In this document: positions 10,094 to 20,179 of the stretch, in pieces
How the letters are laid out: every line of letters starts with the position of its first letter
Position numbering within the stretch: the stretch's first letter is position 1
Assembly: GCA_032871835.1 (NCBI GenBank)
Contig: CM065300.1
Span: 108,373,088-108,437,087, forward strand
Length of the DNA stretch: 64,000 nt
Direction of reading: 5' to 3'
From: Dipteronia dyeriana
Taxonomy: Eukaryota > Streptophyta > Magnoliopsida > Sapindales > Sapindaceae
The notes under the pieces: model-generated
Told to the model about the DNA's origin: nothing
What the model saw: only the letters and a program-made list of their open reading frames with translations
The model's database searches: none
Made by a program: the position numbers and the translations under genes

Positions 10094-12394
10094 TTATTCT
10101 CCGTAGCTTTCTTTGACCTGTAAATCTTGGATTTTTATTTTTAAAAACTTTATTTCTCCCTTGATCTCAAGGATATTTTTTTGTAAATCACAAATGGTCA
10201 CTTTTCTAGATTTGGTCTGGAATTTTTCTAAAACATTTTGTTCAAAATCAAGGGTTTGGAAAGGGGCATTTTTAAAAGGTTTAGCTTCGGTGAAGGGGGT
10301 ACTACTGCTACTAGGAGCAGCTTCACCGGTGATTTTTTGTTGTAATTGTTTGATATGCTTAGCCTTTTGCAAAGGATCACTGATATCGTCAATCATGCTA
10401 ATTATTAGGGAATAATCATGTTGATCGAGGACATTTATTTCCTTACAAAAGCAGGGTTGGGTTCCTAGTTCTGAATCAGAGGAAGAATTAGAGGAAGTAT
10501 TACTAGAGGATGATACTCCAATGACAAGCACTTCATCGGGAGAGGATGAAGATTCGTCTAGAGATTCGGAATCAGCATATAAGACTTGGAGAACCTTTTC
10601 CTTGATTTCGTCTCCAAAGTCAAGGCTCTTGATCTTATTTTTCTGGTCCGGGCATTTGTTAGCATAATGGCCTTCCTTGCCACATTTAAAACATTTGTTT
10701 GATTTCTTAAAAAAAATTCTTTGTTTTTGGAATAGGGTTTCTTTGATTTGGGGGGCTAGTAATTTGGAGTTTTGCCAGGAATGTATGCAGACCAATGATA
10801 TTTCTTCCTTCCATATTTGTCTTTTTTGTATCGATGGATACCCTTTTCTGGTTGTCAATTTTTGTTGTTTGAGTTGACTTTTAAGTTGAAGATCATTGCA
10901 GAGTTGCATAGCAACAACATTGATATTGGCAATGATTTCACCATAAGTCCAGCCATTAAGGTCCATTTGTGACCAGTCAGACCATCCCATTTGTCTAACC
11001 ATTTCGTCACTAACTTTATTGTAAAAGAGTTTTGGTAAACCAACAATAAATGTTTCTTTCCAATAAGGGTTAGCATTGTCAGGTCTTTGTAGAACTCTGG
11101 TTAAGAAAATGTCTTTATACCATTTGAAATCGCTAAGTCTTTTGCATTTTAAATTTCGGAGTTTTGAAAAGTCTTTTCCTTGGTTGATGTTAGGGTTTCC
11201 TACGAAGTGCATTAGAATAGTATAACATAAGACATCTATTCCATCTGGTTCAGATGTAGTGGGTTGTAAATTGGGTTGAAGAATATGGTATAAAAGAGGC
11301 TGGATCAGTAGTAGGTCCGGTCGGTAATGTAGTGGTTATGGTTTTGGTATGGTCAATGATAGTGCTTCTAACATTTGGGCTCAGGGTATGAGTCCACCAC
11401 CCAAATAATTGTCCTTCAAATCCAGTGGTTAAGGACGTGACAGCGTCAGCGTGAGACATGTTGTGTTTCTTAATATAAATATACCCTATGGTATGCATTT
11501 GTCTGAGGACAGTGATGATTTGGTATTCTCACAAGCCATCAACGTTGAAGTGATAACACGCATTACCGGTATAGGCCCGGTAGGGAACAGTCTCTTCATA
11601 CTGTAGGTCAGGGGGAGTGGGTTTTGGGTAATAAGGTCTGGTATTTTGGTAGTATTTGGTCTGGTTGTAACTGTCCGCCTTGTTATTAGAAGTTATCCTT
11701 TGGACAATGTTTTGGAAATCCATTTCTTCTCCTTCTTCCTCACTAGAGGATTCTGGGATGGTTTTGTCAATGGTTTGGATATTTGGATAATTGATGGGTT
11801 CTTGATTTGGTGGGTTCCTTAATCTTTCTTCTAAGGCCATTAAAAGTTCTTTTTCATCAATGAGTTTGTCGAAGCATTTTTCAATGCCGGTATTGTCTGG
11901 GAACAGGATAGGTCCAATTTGTTCTGGCATTTTCTCTTTTCCCCTCCTAGAACTTATGTGGGATGAGGTGGACGTTTCATAAGGAACGAAAACCTGTTGG
12001 GGAAGGCTTTTTTTTGTAGGGGAAATAGTGTTTTGGGAGAGGTTTAGGTCTATTTTTTCTAGTTGTTCTCCTATGGAATTTAGAAAGAAATTGGTATAAT
12101 TGTTTTGTCTCATTACCACTTCTATTTGATGTGAGGATGAAGGTGTGGTACTAGATAGTTCCTCGTCTAATAATATAAAAGGCGTACAGAGAATTGTGTA
12201 ACTACTACCCTCAACGTCGTCATTTGGCATTTGAATTTCGAAGTGTCTAGGAGGAGGATGGATTTGTTTTTCTTCTCCTCTCTTAGTCCTGTATGTTCTA
12301 ATTTTTGATTGGTCAATAACAGAGCATTTTTGTTCAAAGTTTTTTCTATTCGTGTACAATTCAAAGAAAGGAATTTTTTGGTTAAGAATTCCAA
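10094..12394 (-). pseudogene. Viral coat protein region with zinc knuckle
   Basis: An upstream 276-residue part (11529-12359) is Ser/Pro/Glu-rich with an acidic ESSSEEEGEEMDF patch. A middle piece (11250-11498) and a 372-residue piece (10094-11212) follow. The latter contains the capsid-like core (DFKWYKDIFLTRV, PYWKETFIVGLP) and a CCHC zinc knuckle CFKCGKEGHYANKC, then an acidic Ser-rich tail and a coiled-coil-like end (KTKSRKVTICDLQ onwards). The knuckle is expected to bind the pregenomic RNA. The pieces sit in different frames, so the coat part is broken at least twice. Copies of parts recur at 15250-15529, 16987-17440 and 17905-18115. Confidence 0.8.
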
Positions 12395-12559
12395 TGTTTT
12401 CTGTCCATCTTTTATAAAAATGTTTTCTCTTGTTATCAGAGTAGTTTCTTTCGTATTTTTCTCTTAATTGCTTATTCTGGGGGAATAATAATCAGTAATT
12501 AAAAGGTCAAAATCAATACTGGATTTGGTGTCAATAACGTTAATGAAACGGACAGGTGG

Positions 12560-13698
12560 TTCGGGGCCAATGATTTCTGTTAGGACTTACGAAGAAGTGG
12601 GTGAGGTTTGGCCTTGGTCATAAGTGTGTATTGGTTGGGCTACTTGTTCCGGGGTTTTTTGAACATGGGTTACATATATTGGGTTTTCTGGTTTGGGCCT
12701 GGGCCTTCTTCTTCTGGGGATCAAGTTAATAATTGGTTCGCTAGAGTCTTCTTCTGGGTCATAATTGGCAGTTGGGCCAAGAGTCACAGTGCTTGGTATG
12801 AGGTTAGTTATTTGTCTGGGCTGTCTTGGGGCTAGACTGGGTATTTATCTGGCTATGTTTTGTCTAGACAGGCTTGATAGGGAATTTCTAGCTGATTGGA
12901 AGTCATTTAGTGATCTGGAGTGGTTACTGTCATTATCTCTGAGGGACAGGCCTCTTATGAAGGATATCCTAAGGGTTGTTCAGTAACACAGTCATGGAGG
13001 TTTCTCATAGGCGGCCTATAGGTAGGTTGGTCAACCTGTTCTTTGACCCAATCATGTGGAAACTTAATGTTTTCCTATTTGACCGGAACAGGTGCTAAGA
13101 CATTAACTGAGTTGGATGCATTAAAGCATATGGTCTGACCAGCTGGTACAGAAGAAGGTATGTAGCTGGGAATAAGTCCGGAGGTTAAAACTCTGTAAAC
13201 AAGTTTATAAAGGCTGGATTTTTAAGGAATTGATAGTTATGAGTCTGGATGTCTATGACTAGGCTTTTTTCTTTGTGTTCGTCTGTGTTTAAGGCTATGG
13301 TTAAGTTTGGATAACACTGAAAATAGATAGGGCCATAGGTCAGAGAGGTTTCTGCCATACCCAATACTGATTTTTTATAGTTAGTAATTCTTTTGTCCCT
13401 TAAAACGATTAATAGAGAGTTGTTTAAGCCAATTTTTGAAAGGGGTTTCATGCCTACTTGGACACTTCCAATATGTAGATCATTAAAACCAATTTTATTG
13501 TATTGAGTCAAACTGTTTTTGTTTAAAAGATTTGTCGAAAAAGTATTATTTTGAAATTTCACATTAATCTCTTTGGTCTTTTAAACAGTTAATTAAATCT
13601 TTGTCATCCCAGTTTGTCTTATAATTAGCCACAGATTGTCCGGTGCAACTATTCATATTATCAGGCTCAATCCCAGGTCTAGAACTACTCGCATACAT
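12560..13698 (-). pseudogene. Viral movement protein region (start of ORF1)
   Basis: A candidate ORF1 start ATG lies at 13698 in a good context (ACCATG). A frame change and stop near 13570 lead to a 125-residue frame (13185-13562) holding the conserved pararetrovirus movement-protein block HIGSVQVGMKPLSKIGLNNS followed by LRDKR. After a stop at 13185 similarity continues in other frames toward a Pro/Arg-rich linker (12587-12787, IPRRRRPRPKPENP). Movement proteins carry virus through plasmodesmata; whether an endogenous virus of this type ever used it is unknown. The domain is clearly non-functional here. Confidence 0.75.
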
Positions 13699-13857
13699 GG
13701 TAAAGAAAATAATTAGTAAGAATTCTAAGTTTTAACTCACAGCCTGGTCAAACTGGCCACAGCCTATAGCACACCTGGCAGACGGCAAACACCCTACAGA
13801 TCTACTGACTTTTGCACCTAGAAATAGTTACTATTTTCTCCTTCAACAAGACTAAAG

Positions 13858-13869
13858 GCTTTGATACCA
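13858..13869 (-). promoter_or_regulatory. tRNA-Met primer-binding site of the virus
   Basis: On the minus strand the bases read TGGTATCAAAGC, 11 of 12 matching the plant initiator tRNA-Met primer site TGGTATCAGAGC used by Caulimoviridae. It lies upstream of ORF1, as expected for the origin of minus-strand DNA synthesis. A weaker relative (GGTATC) lies 65 bases away at about 13931-13937, inside a duplicated 60-bp segment. Confidence 0.8.
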
Positions 13870-13995
13870 AAACAGAGCAAGATAATATAAAATAAAATAC
13901 ACAAGACAATATATAGTAATTCTAGAAACAGATACCAAAACGGAGCAAGATAATATAAAATAAAATACACAAGACAATATATAGTAATTTTAGAA
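13860..13995 (-). repeat. Direct duplication at the unit 1/unit 2 junction
   Basis: The segment GATACCAAAACAGAGCAAGATAATATAA... (13863-13925) is repeated immediately as 13931-13993, differing at only a few bases. It sits where the end of one viral unit would meet the primer site of the next. This is the head-to-tail junction of two units, or a small slippage product at the primer site. Confidence 0.7.
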
Positions 13996-15094
13996 ACATA
14001 TAGGGAATTAAAGACAAAATAAACAAGCAATTAACTGTTCAATAATACAGTATAAATACAAGTATTGGTCAAGTACTTGGCGTTGTTAAACCTTACTTTA
14101 TCCTGGCCAGCACCACTCTGGATACGGATATGTCAAGGTATTCCAGCCTATATACTTTTAAACCAGAAAATAATAGTACGTCATAAAAAAGGTAAAGAAA
14201 TAGTCGCTTACAGTGATTAAGCAAAATATGTATGATAGCAAAGTGGATTCACAAAGATAAGTCTCAAACTTTATTTAAGTGAAAGTTCAGAAATTTACAA
14301 GGAGAGAAGAAGGGGGAATATTAAAGCTTCACAGATTTTTAGAAGAAAAACAAAATAAGTTGTAAACTGAACCTGCCTCAGAAAGAAGGCATCTGAGAAT
14401 ATATAAACAAAAGTTAACCATGGTTAAGCTAAACCGGGTTAACAAACCATACATCATTATTATAAAGGACAGAAGGTGTGTCGGCAGAGGTACAATTTAC
14501 TTTTGCTTTTGTCAAGTCAATTGTCTCTTTTGCTGATTACTTTGCTTTTGTCGGTGAATTTCTTACTTTATATCGCTTTACTTGTCTGCCTTTAGCATGA
14601 TCCTTATCATCAAGGATAAGATCAAGGATCGTGGCCAAAAAAGGTTGTTGGGTCCTCACTATCATAAACATAGTTATTTGAGTCATCTTCTTTGTCTTTA
14701 TCACTTTGGTCTAAACTGGTGCCAGCCTGGGACATGCTGGCCATAGAGCTCTTCATTTCTTCAGCAATATTCATGAGCTCATCGGTAGTCGTTGCCGCTA
14801 CAATTCTAGCCTGATTCTAAGATATTTCCATGAGGAAGCCTGACTGATCCGAGATTTTGTTGTTGAGAGCAGGGTTTTCCATGAACCATCTGGATACTCT
14901 CTCTTTTCCCAAATTGGCAAGGTTCGAACCACTCTAACATTTGATTTTGATTTGTCTTCCAAAATAGGGGACCTTAACATTTCCCACTACTTTGTCTTGG
15001 ATGGCATATTCGAGCATCAAGATCCATGTCAAATAAAAATGGACAAAAAAGCAAAATAAGTCCGGGCAAATGTCCCAGTCATCAGGTTTGGCCT
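13925..15094 (-). pseudogene. Virus unit 2, block a: regulatory region plus ORF2 tail
   Basis: Colinear with 5890-7050 of unit 1. It holds the same TATA box (in GAGAATATATAAAC near 14395-14408 on the plus strand) and AATAAA site (near 14270), then the C-terminal part and preceding section of ORF2 with extra stops. The block ends at about 15094 within TCAGGTTTGGCC, where unit 1 continues with AAGTTAGAG but this copy jumps to protease sequence. The TATA box lies upstream of the ORF1 of unit 1 in the correct orientation. Confidence 0.8.
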
Positions 15095-15529
15095 ACCAAA
15101 GATTCTATTATACAATTTAGGTCGGCTCCGGTGTCAACAAGGGCGTTGGCCCTTATATTATAATTAGGGGTAATCCTAATGTCAACCTCGACATACCACT
15201 TTTGGATCCTAATTTCTTGTATACCACTGATTTGAGGAAAACCAGAGTTGTCTTTGGGGTCATTATGGTCGAGTTGTTCTTTGTCAGATTCGTCAGAGCT
15301 GTTGAAGCTTGGTTGTTTCTCTAGGGAATTTTTGGGAGGTATTTTCAGAAATTGTTCTTCAGAGCTTTCTTTGACCTGTAAATCTTGGATTTGTCTTTTT
15401 AAAACCTTTATTTCTCCCATGACCTCAAGGATTTCTTTTTGTAAATCCGAAATGGTCACTTTTCTTGATTTGGTATGGAATTTTCCTAAAACATTTTGTT
15501 CAAAATAAGGGGTTTGGAAAGGGGCATTT
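15095..15529 (-). pseudogene. Virus unit 2, block b: coat tail and protease start
   Basis: The minus-strand frame at 15082-15459 runs from the coiled-coil end of the coat region into the protease and contains VDTGADLN. It is open across a stretch that is interrupted in unit 1 (around 9945-10094), so block b descends from a less decayed genome. The block ends at about 15529 in GGGGCATTT, where the orientation flips. Confidence 0.8.
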
Positions 15530-16336
15530 AGACTTACTTGACAAAAAACTTATCAGATATTCTAAATCCCCTTGGAGCTGTCCTGCCTTCTATGTTTAAA
15601 AGAATGCCGAAATAGAAAGAGGAGTTCCTAGGCTTGTTATCAATTACAAATCTTTGAACAACGTTTTACAATGGATCAGATACCCTTTGCCTAACAAATC
15701 TGATTTGTTGAAAAGACTTTATGACTCTATCATTTTCTCAAAATTTGACATGAAGTCGGGCTTTTGGAAAATCCAGGTTGCCGAACAAGACCGTTACAAA
15801 ACTACTTTCACAGTCCCTTTTGGACAATATGAATGGAATGTTATGCCTTTTGGTCTTGAAAATGCACTTAGTGAATTCCAATGCATCATGAAAAACATTT
15901 TTAATTCCTTCACTGAATTTTCCATTGTTTACATAGATGATGTTTTGATATTTAAAAAAAATATTGACTTCCATTGGAAACACTTGGAGATATTCCTCAA
16001 AACCATCAAACACCATGGGTTAGTGATTTCGGCCCCAAAAATTACCCTTTCCAAACCAACATCTGATTTATGGGCCACAATATTAAAAGAGGAACAATTG
16101 TTCCCATTCAAAGGAGTTTAGATTTTGCTGATAGGTTTCCAGATGAAATAAAAGATAAGAAACAATTACAGAGATTCTTGGGGTTTCTGAATTATATTTC
16201 GAATTTCTAAAAAGAACTTAGCATAATTTGTAAATCTCTTTTTCAAAGATTAAAAACCAATCCTCTCCCTTGGACAGAAGAACATACTAAGGCTGTCCAA
16301 CATGTAAAAAAATATGTTAAGAAACTCCCTTGCATG
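15530..16336 (+). pseudogene. Virus unit 2, block c: inverted RT
   Basis: The RT core is now on the plus strand. Frame 15654-16121 (155 residues) has FSKFDMKSGFWKIQV, VPFGQYEWNVMPFGL and an intact YIDDVLIF catalytic loop, followed by the thumb region. Similarity to the start of RNase H continues to 16336, where it stops abruptly after CCTTGCATG. It is a truncated fragment without finger start or RNase H. Confidence 0.85.
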
Positions 16337-16986
16337 TTGAATCTTTGGTCTCTACCAAATACCTAGATTCTACAACAGAAACCCTTTACGAAGCTAACAA
16401 GACACTGTTAGACATTAAATACAAGCTCACTAATGCTAGAGTCTGTAATGGTGGAGTTTGCTATAATACTAATTTTATTGTAGTTAAAACCCTTACCCAT
16501 AATGTTATTTTAGGATTACCATTTCTCTATCTGATTTCTCCCTTCAAAGTTATAGCTGAAGGAATTGTCACTGAATATCTAGGAAAAGAGATTATATTTT
16601 CTTTTATCTCTCCGGTCTTGGTACGAGACCTAAATGTTTTGAAAAACCAAAATATTTGGGAAAATACCCCTGACCATCTTAGCAATTGCGTTGCCATCCT
16701 TAGCCTAAGACAGACCCGATTGAATTTCTTAAAAGATGACCTAGTTTTCAAAAGACAGTAGGCTAGGTTAGAAGACTCCAAAGAAAAAGAAAAAATAAAC
16801 AATTTTAAAGGAAAACTGGAAAAGGAAGTTTGTTCGACAATTTCAAATGCTTTCTGGGATAGGAAGAAACACATTATTACTCTTCCTTATACCAAAGATT
16901 TTAATGAAAAAGAGATACCAACGAAAGCCAGACCTATTCAAATGACCGCTAATCTAGTAAAATACTGTAAGAAAGAAATTCAAGAT
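16337..16986 (+). pseudogene. Virus unit 2, block d: protease to RT linker
   Basis: Frame 16330-16761 starts just after where the DTGA motif should be, keeps the VILGLPFLY protease block, and runs into the linker toward RT (ending KDDLVFKRQ). The similarity goes on past a stop to the RT finger start and ends at about 16986 in AAATTCAAGATT. The order c then d is reversed relative to the genome, so these are independent fragments joined together. Confidence 0.8.
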
Positions 16987-17440
16987 TGGTATTTCTGACA
17001 AGCCATCAACGTTGAACTGATAACAGGCATTACCAGTATAGGCCCGGTAGGGAACATTCTCTTCATACTGTAGGTCAGAGGGAGTGGGTTTTGGGTAATA
17101 AGGTTTGGTATGTTGGTAGTATTTGGTCTGGTTGTAACTGTCCGCCTTGTTATTAGAAGTTATCCTTTGGACCATGTTTTGGAAATCAATTTCTTCTCCT
17201 TCTTCTTCACTAGAGGATTCTGGGATGGTTTTGTCAATGGTTTGGATATTTGGATAATGGATGGGTTCTTGTAATGGTAGGCTCCTTAATCTTTCTTCTA
17301 AGGCCGTTAAAAACTCTTTTTCATCAATAAGTTTGTCGAAGCATTTTTCAATGCCGGTATTGTCTTGGAACAGGATAGGTCCAATTTGTTCGGGCATTTT
17401 CTCTTTTCCCCTCCTAGTACTTCTATGGGATAAGGTGGAC
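16987..17440 (-). pseudogene. Virus unit 2, block e: acidic coat N-terminal region
   Basis: Minus-strand frame 16954-17397 matches the 276-residue coat-upstream piece of unit 1 (MPEQIGPILF, ESSSEEEGEEIDF, RPYYPKPTP-like end). Both edges are abrupt: at 16987 against plus-strand RT-linker sequence, and at about 17440 (GTGGACGTTT) against plus-strand regulatory sequence. Confidence 0.8.
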
Positions 17441-17880
17441 GTTTACAACTTATTTTGTTTTCCTTCTAAAAAGCTCTGCGAAGCTTTACTATTCCCTCTT
17501 CTTCCCTCCTTGTAAATTTCTAAACTTTCACTTAAATAAAGTTTGAGACTTATCTTTGTGAATCTACTTTGTTGTCAGACATATTTTGCTTAATCACTGT
17601 AAGTGATTATTTCTTTATCTTTTTTATGACATACTATTATTTTATGGTTTAAAAGTATATAGGCTGGAATACCTTGACATATCCGTATCCAGATTGGTGC
17701 TGGCCAGGATAAACTAAGGTTTAACAACGCCAAGTACTTGACCAATAATTATATTTATACTGTATTATTGAATAGTTAATTGCTTATTTATTTTGTCTTT
17801 AATTCCCTATATGTTTCTAGAATTACTATATATTGTCTTGTGTATTTTATTTTATATTATCTTGCGCCATTTCGGTATCA
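17441..17880 (+). pseudogene. Virus unit 2, block f: inverted regulatory region
   Basis: Plus-strand copy of the viral leader: AATAAA in CTTAAATAAAGTTTGAG near 17536, the CCTATATACTTTTAAACC-type block in reverse, and a decayed primer site (TTTCGGTATCACC, 17868-17880). The TATA box side is cut off at 17441, so this copy has poly(A) signal and leader but no TATA box. Confidence 0.75.
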
Positions 17881-18395
17881 CCTTAACATTTCCCACTACT
17901 TTTTTTTTTATTCACAAAGTGCATTAGAATAGTATAACATAAGACATCTATTCCATCTAGTTCAGATGTAGTGGTTGTAGTTTGGGTTGAAGAAGATGGT
18001 ATAAAAGAGGCTGGATCAGTAGTAGGTCTGGTCGGTAATGTAGTGGTTATGGTTTTGGTATGGTTGATGATAGTGCTTCTGGCATTCGGGCTCAGGGTAT
18101 GAGTCCACCACCAAGACTTACTTAACAAAAGACTTATCAGACCTTCTAAATCCCCTTGGAGCTGTCCTGCCTTCTATGTTCAAAAAAATGCCGAAATAGA
18201 AAGAGGAGTTCCTAGGCTTGTTATCAATTACAAATCTTTGAACGACTCTTTACAATGGATCAGATACCCTTTGCCTAACAAATCTGATTTGTTGAAAAGA
18301 CTTTATGATTCTATCATTTTCTCAAAATTAGTCATGAAGTCGGGCTTGTGGCAAATCTAGGTTGTCGAACAAGACCGTTACAAAACTGCTTTCAC
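17881..18395. pseudogene. Virus unit 2, blocks g-i: small coat and RT scraps
   Basis: 17881-17904 is a ~20-base scrap of ORF2 (CCTTAACATTTCCCACTACT, as at 6921). 17905-18115 is minus-strand coat sequence matching 11200-11400. 18116-18395 is a third, plus-strand copy of the RT start, with the finger block and LPNKSDLLKR, cut at CTGCTTTCAC. The viral patchwork ends here against MITE-like host sequence. Confidence 0.75.
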
Positions 18396-18431
18396 ATGAA
18401 TGCATATTCATGGATTTTATATGATTATATT

Positions 18432-18506
18432 GAATGTGAGTTGTTGGATTCAATTATTTTGACTTAGATTAAATCAAAATAATTGTATCTCTAACGACTC
18501 ACATTC
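18432..18506. repeat. 75-bp near-perfect foldback
   Basis: GAATGTGAG...CAATTATTTTGA pairs with TCAAAATAATTG...CTCACATTC around a short loop (ACTTAGATTAAA). The stem is about 31 bp with a few mismatches. It lies between the virus edge and the split MITE and may be the terminal part of that MITE or a separate foldback element. Confidence 0.7.
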
Positions 18507-18589
18507 ATTGCACACATGTGAACACCACCATATATATATATATATATATATATATTAACTATACATATTAACTATACATATATATTAAC

Positions 18590-18714
18590 TATATTTATAT
18601 AGTTAATTAGGTTAGTATACCTATTAACTAATCTCCAAAATCATGTGATCATATGTGAGATCATGTAATCATATGTTTTCAAATGTTTATCGCATATAAA
18701 TTACATTTGATAAC
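18590..18714. mobile_element. Left half of a foldback MITE split by Copia A
   Basis: This arm (AGTTAATTAGGTTAGTATAC ... CATGTGATCATATG ... AATGTTTATCGCATATA) is the approximate reverse complement of 25895-26020 beyond the right LTR of element A. A (TA)n run (18535-18556) lies just outside. The Copia target duplication ATAAC is at 18710-18714 and 25842-25846, so the MITE was one piece before the insertion. Confidence 0.7.
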
Positions 18715-19704
18715 TGTTGGAAATTTTATGATAAACTCTCATTTTAAAAGCACAAATTGAGTATGATAAATTCTATAGAAATGGAAGATTAAAGTGGATT
18801 CGAATTCTCCTCCGTGAGAGCTTCAAAATGATATACTCAAGTTCACAAAATGGTTAATGGGTGAATGAAAAAATTGAGTCTCAAAGTGGACCCATTGTGT
18901 AGGTATTAAAATGAATCTCATATTGCTTAGGAAAATCATTTATATGTAGTTTATAAATGTGTGATATGAGCTATCAACATGTGTGGTATAGAGGCTTTCT
19001 CTCTCGTGCGCAGGGGGTGGGAGGGGGGGAGGGTGCAAATCATGGACCTCGAACCTTCGAATGCACGACTCGTGTGTGGACACGACCTGCGGACACGAAT
19101 GCCGCTCCGATTGGACCGTGAGAGTCCAGTTGACCTTTGGCCACTTTCCTAAGTCAACATTTTTTTGATTGCGATGAATAAGGAAAGCTTTAATTGTTTG
19201 GATTCTAATTTCTTAGCTGATCACTAAGAATACAGAATCGGGTTTTAATTATAAATAAACCTCTTTGGAGAATATTATCTAATTAAATTATTTCCTTATT
19301 AAATCAAAAATGAATTTTCTAAAATAATCCCGAATTAATCCCAAAACCCTTGTGTTTCGGTTTGGGTATTTAATACCTCTAATATTCTGTTCAACCTACC
19401 GAAAAAGAAATACAAAATTTAGAGGCAGCCGAATTCGTATTCTTCTTCTCTGTTTCTGGTAAGTTTAAACTCGAATTGAGTTCGCTGGTAGTGGTGTGCT
19501 TAGGCCTATCACTGGTTGAACCATTGTATCCTGGGAGACAATCACCTAATACACATACGGTGTTGTCTGGCGAAATTGTCTTAAGGACACCCTGTGAAAC
19601 ACGCCCCTCAGTTCATACACTGTTTTCTAACGTGTTGTTTTCTTGTGTTGTTACTTTCTGTTTCCAGATACCTACTAGATTTCTTTTTGGAATTATGATT
19701 TACA
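18715..19704 (+). repeat. 5' LTR of Copia A (990 bp)
   Basis: TG...CA ends. It contains a TATA-like GGGTATTTAATACC near 19365 followed by a transcribed-looking stretch. It matches the 3' LTR closely except for small indels such as a GGGAGGGGGGGAGGG insertion near 19018. Inside, CGAAATTGTCTTAAG (19571-19585) is perfectly complementary to the 15 bases at 19707-19721 just beyond the LTR. Confidence 0.93.
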
Positions 19705-19788
19705 ATCTTAAGACAATTTCGGTTATTAAATCTTTTACGAAAAAGAAAATAAAATAAAAATAAAAGCGTTTTTTCTCTTCAAACTTTA

Positions 19789-19800
19789 TGGTATCAGGGT
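19789..19800 (+). promoter_or_regulatory. tRNA-Met-like site displaced from the LTR
   Basis: ATGGTATCAGGG resembles the usual plant primer-binding site TGGTATCAGAGC but lies about 85 bases after the LTR end instead of next to it, and it is not conserved in element C. It may be chance or a relic. The bases directly after the LTR (ATCTTAAGACAAT) match no tRNA end I know. Confidence 0.35.
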
Positions 19801-19850
19801 TCTGGTTCTGGTTCAGATCGTCCCAAACAACTTTCAACTGTGGTAATCGG

Positions 19851-20078
19851 GTTCTTTTAGAACACTAATTACAATTTGGTATATGTGGAAATCGGGTTCT
19901 TTGGAACACTGATTTCAATTTTATACATACGTAATCTGTGGAAATCAGATTTCTCTCGAAACACTGTATTTTAATTAACCATCTGATTTATAACTCTAGA
20001 AAATAGGGTCTATTATTAGACACTGATTTCAAAATCAATTGTGATTTCAAATGGGTAATCGGGTCTGTAAAATCAGAC
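19851..20078 (+). repeat. Five-hairpin array in the Copia A leader
   Basis: Five short hairpins stand in the untranslated leader: 19851-19863 (GTTC/GAAC), 19896-19907 (GTTC/GAAC), 19950-19961 (TTTC/GAAA), 20008-20021 (GTCT/AGAC), 20063-20078 (GTCTG/CAGAC). Each is followed by ACT and an ATTT-like tail, mostly ACTGATTTC. Stem sequences differ yet remain paired. Similar hairpins occur in the leader of element C (54094-54105, 54205-54219, minus strand). Confidence 0.7.
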
Positions 20079-20179
20079 ACTGATTGTGATTTCCATCGTG
20101 AAATATGATTTGATATCAACTGATATCTGAGCTATTAATTCTGTGATACTAAATCGATTTTGTTTTTATTTCAGATATT

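Larger units (their letters stand above)
5890..13870 (-). other. Endogenous pararetrovirus unit 1 (florendovirus-like)
   Basis: An almost complete Caulimoviridae genome of about 8 kb lies on the minus strand. Its order is tRNA primer site, movement protein, coat protein with zinc knuckle, aspartic protease, reverse transcriptase and RNase H in one polyprotein (ORF1), then a second ORF, then a regulatory region. There is no integrase and no LTRs, which separates it from Gypsy elements. The single polyprotein followed by an ORF2 that begins at the ORF1 stop codon fits the florendovirus type known from angiosperm genomes. Many stops and frameshifts break ORF1, so this is a fossil copy. The unit runs almost exactly from primer site to primer site and continues without a gap into a second, rearranged copy. 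Confidence 0.88.

Noticed and set aside
5890..18395. Possibility that the viral locus is a functional provirus
   Set aside because: ORF1 has several stops and frame changes, the catalytic loop of unit 1 is mutated, and the second copy is scrambled.
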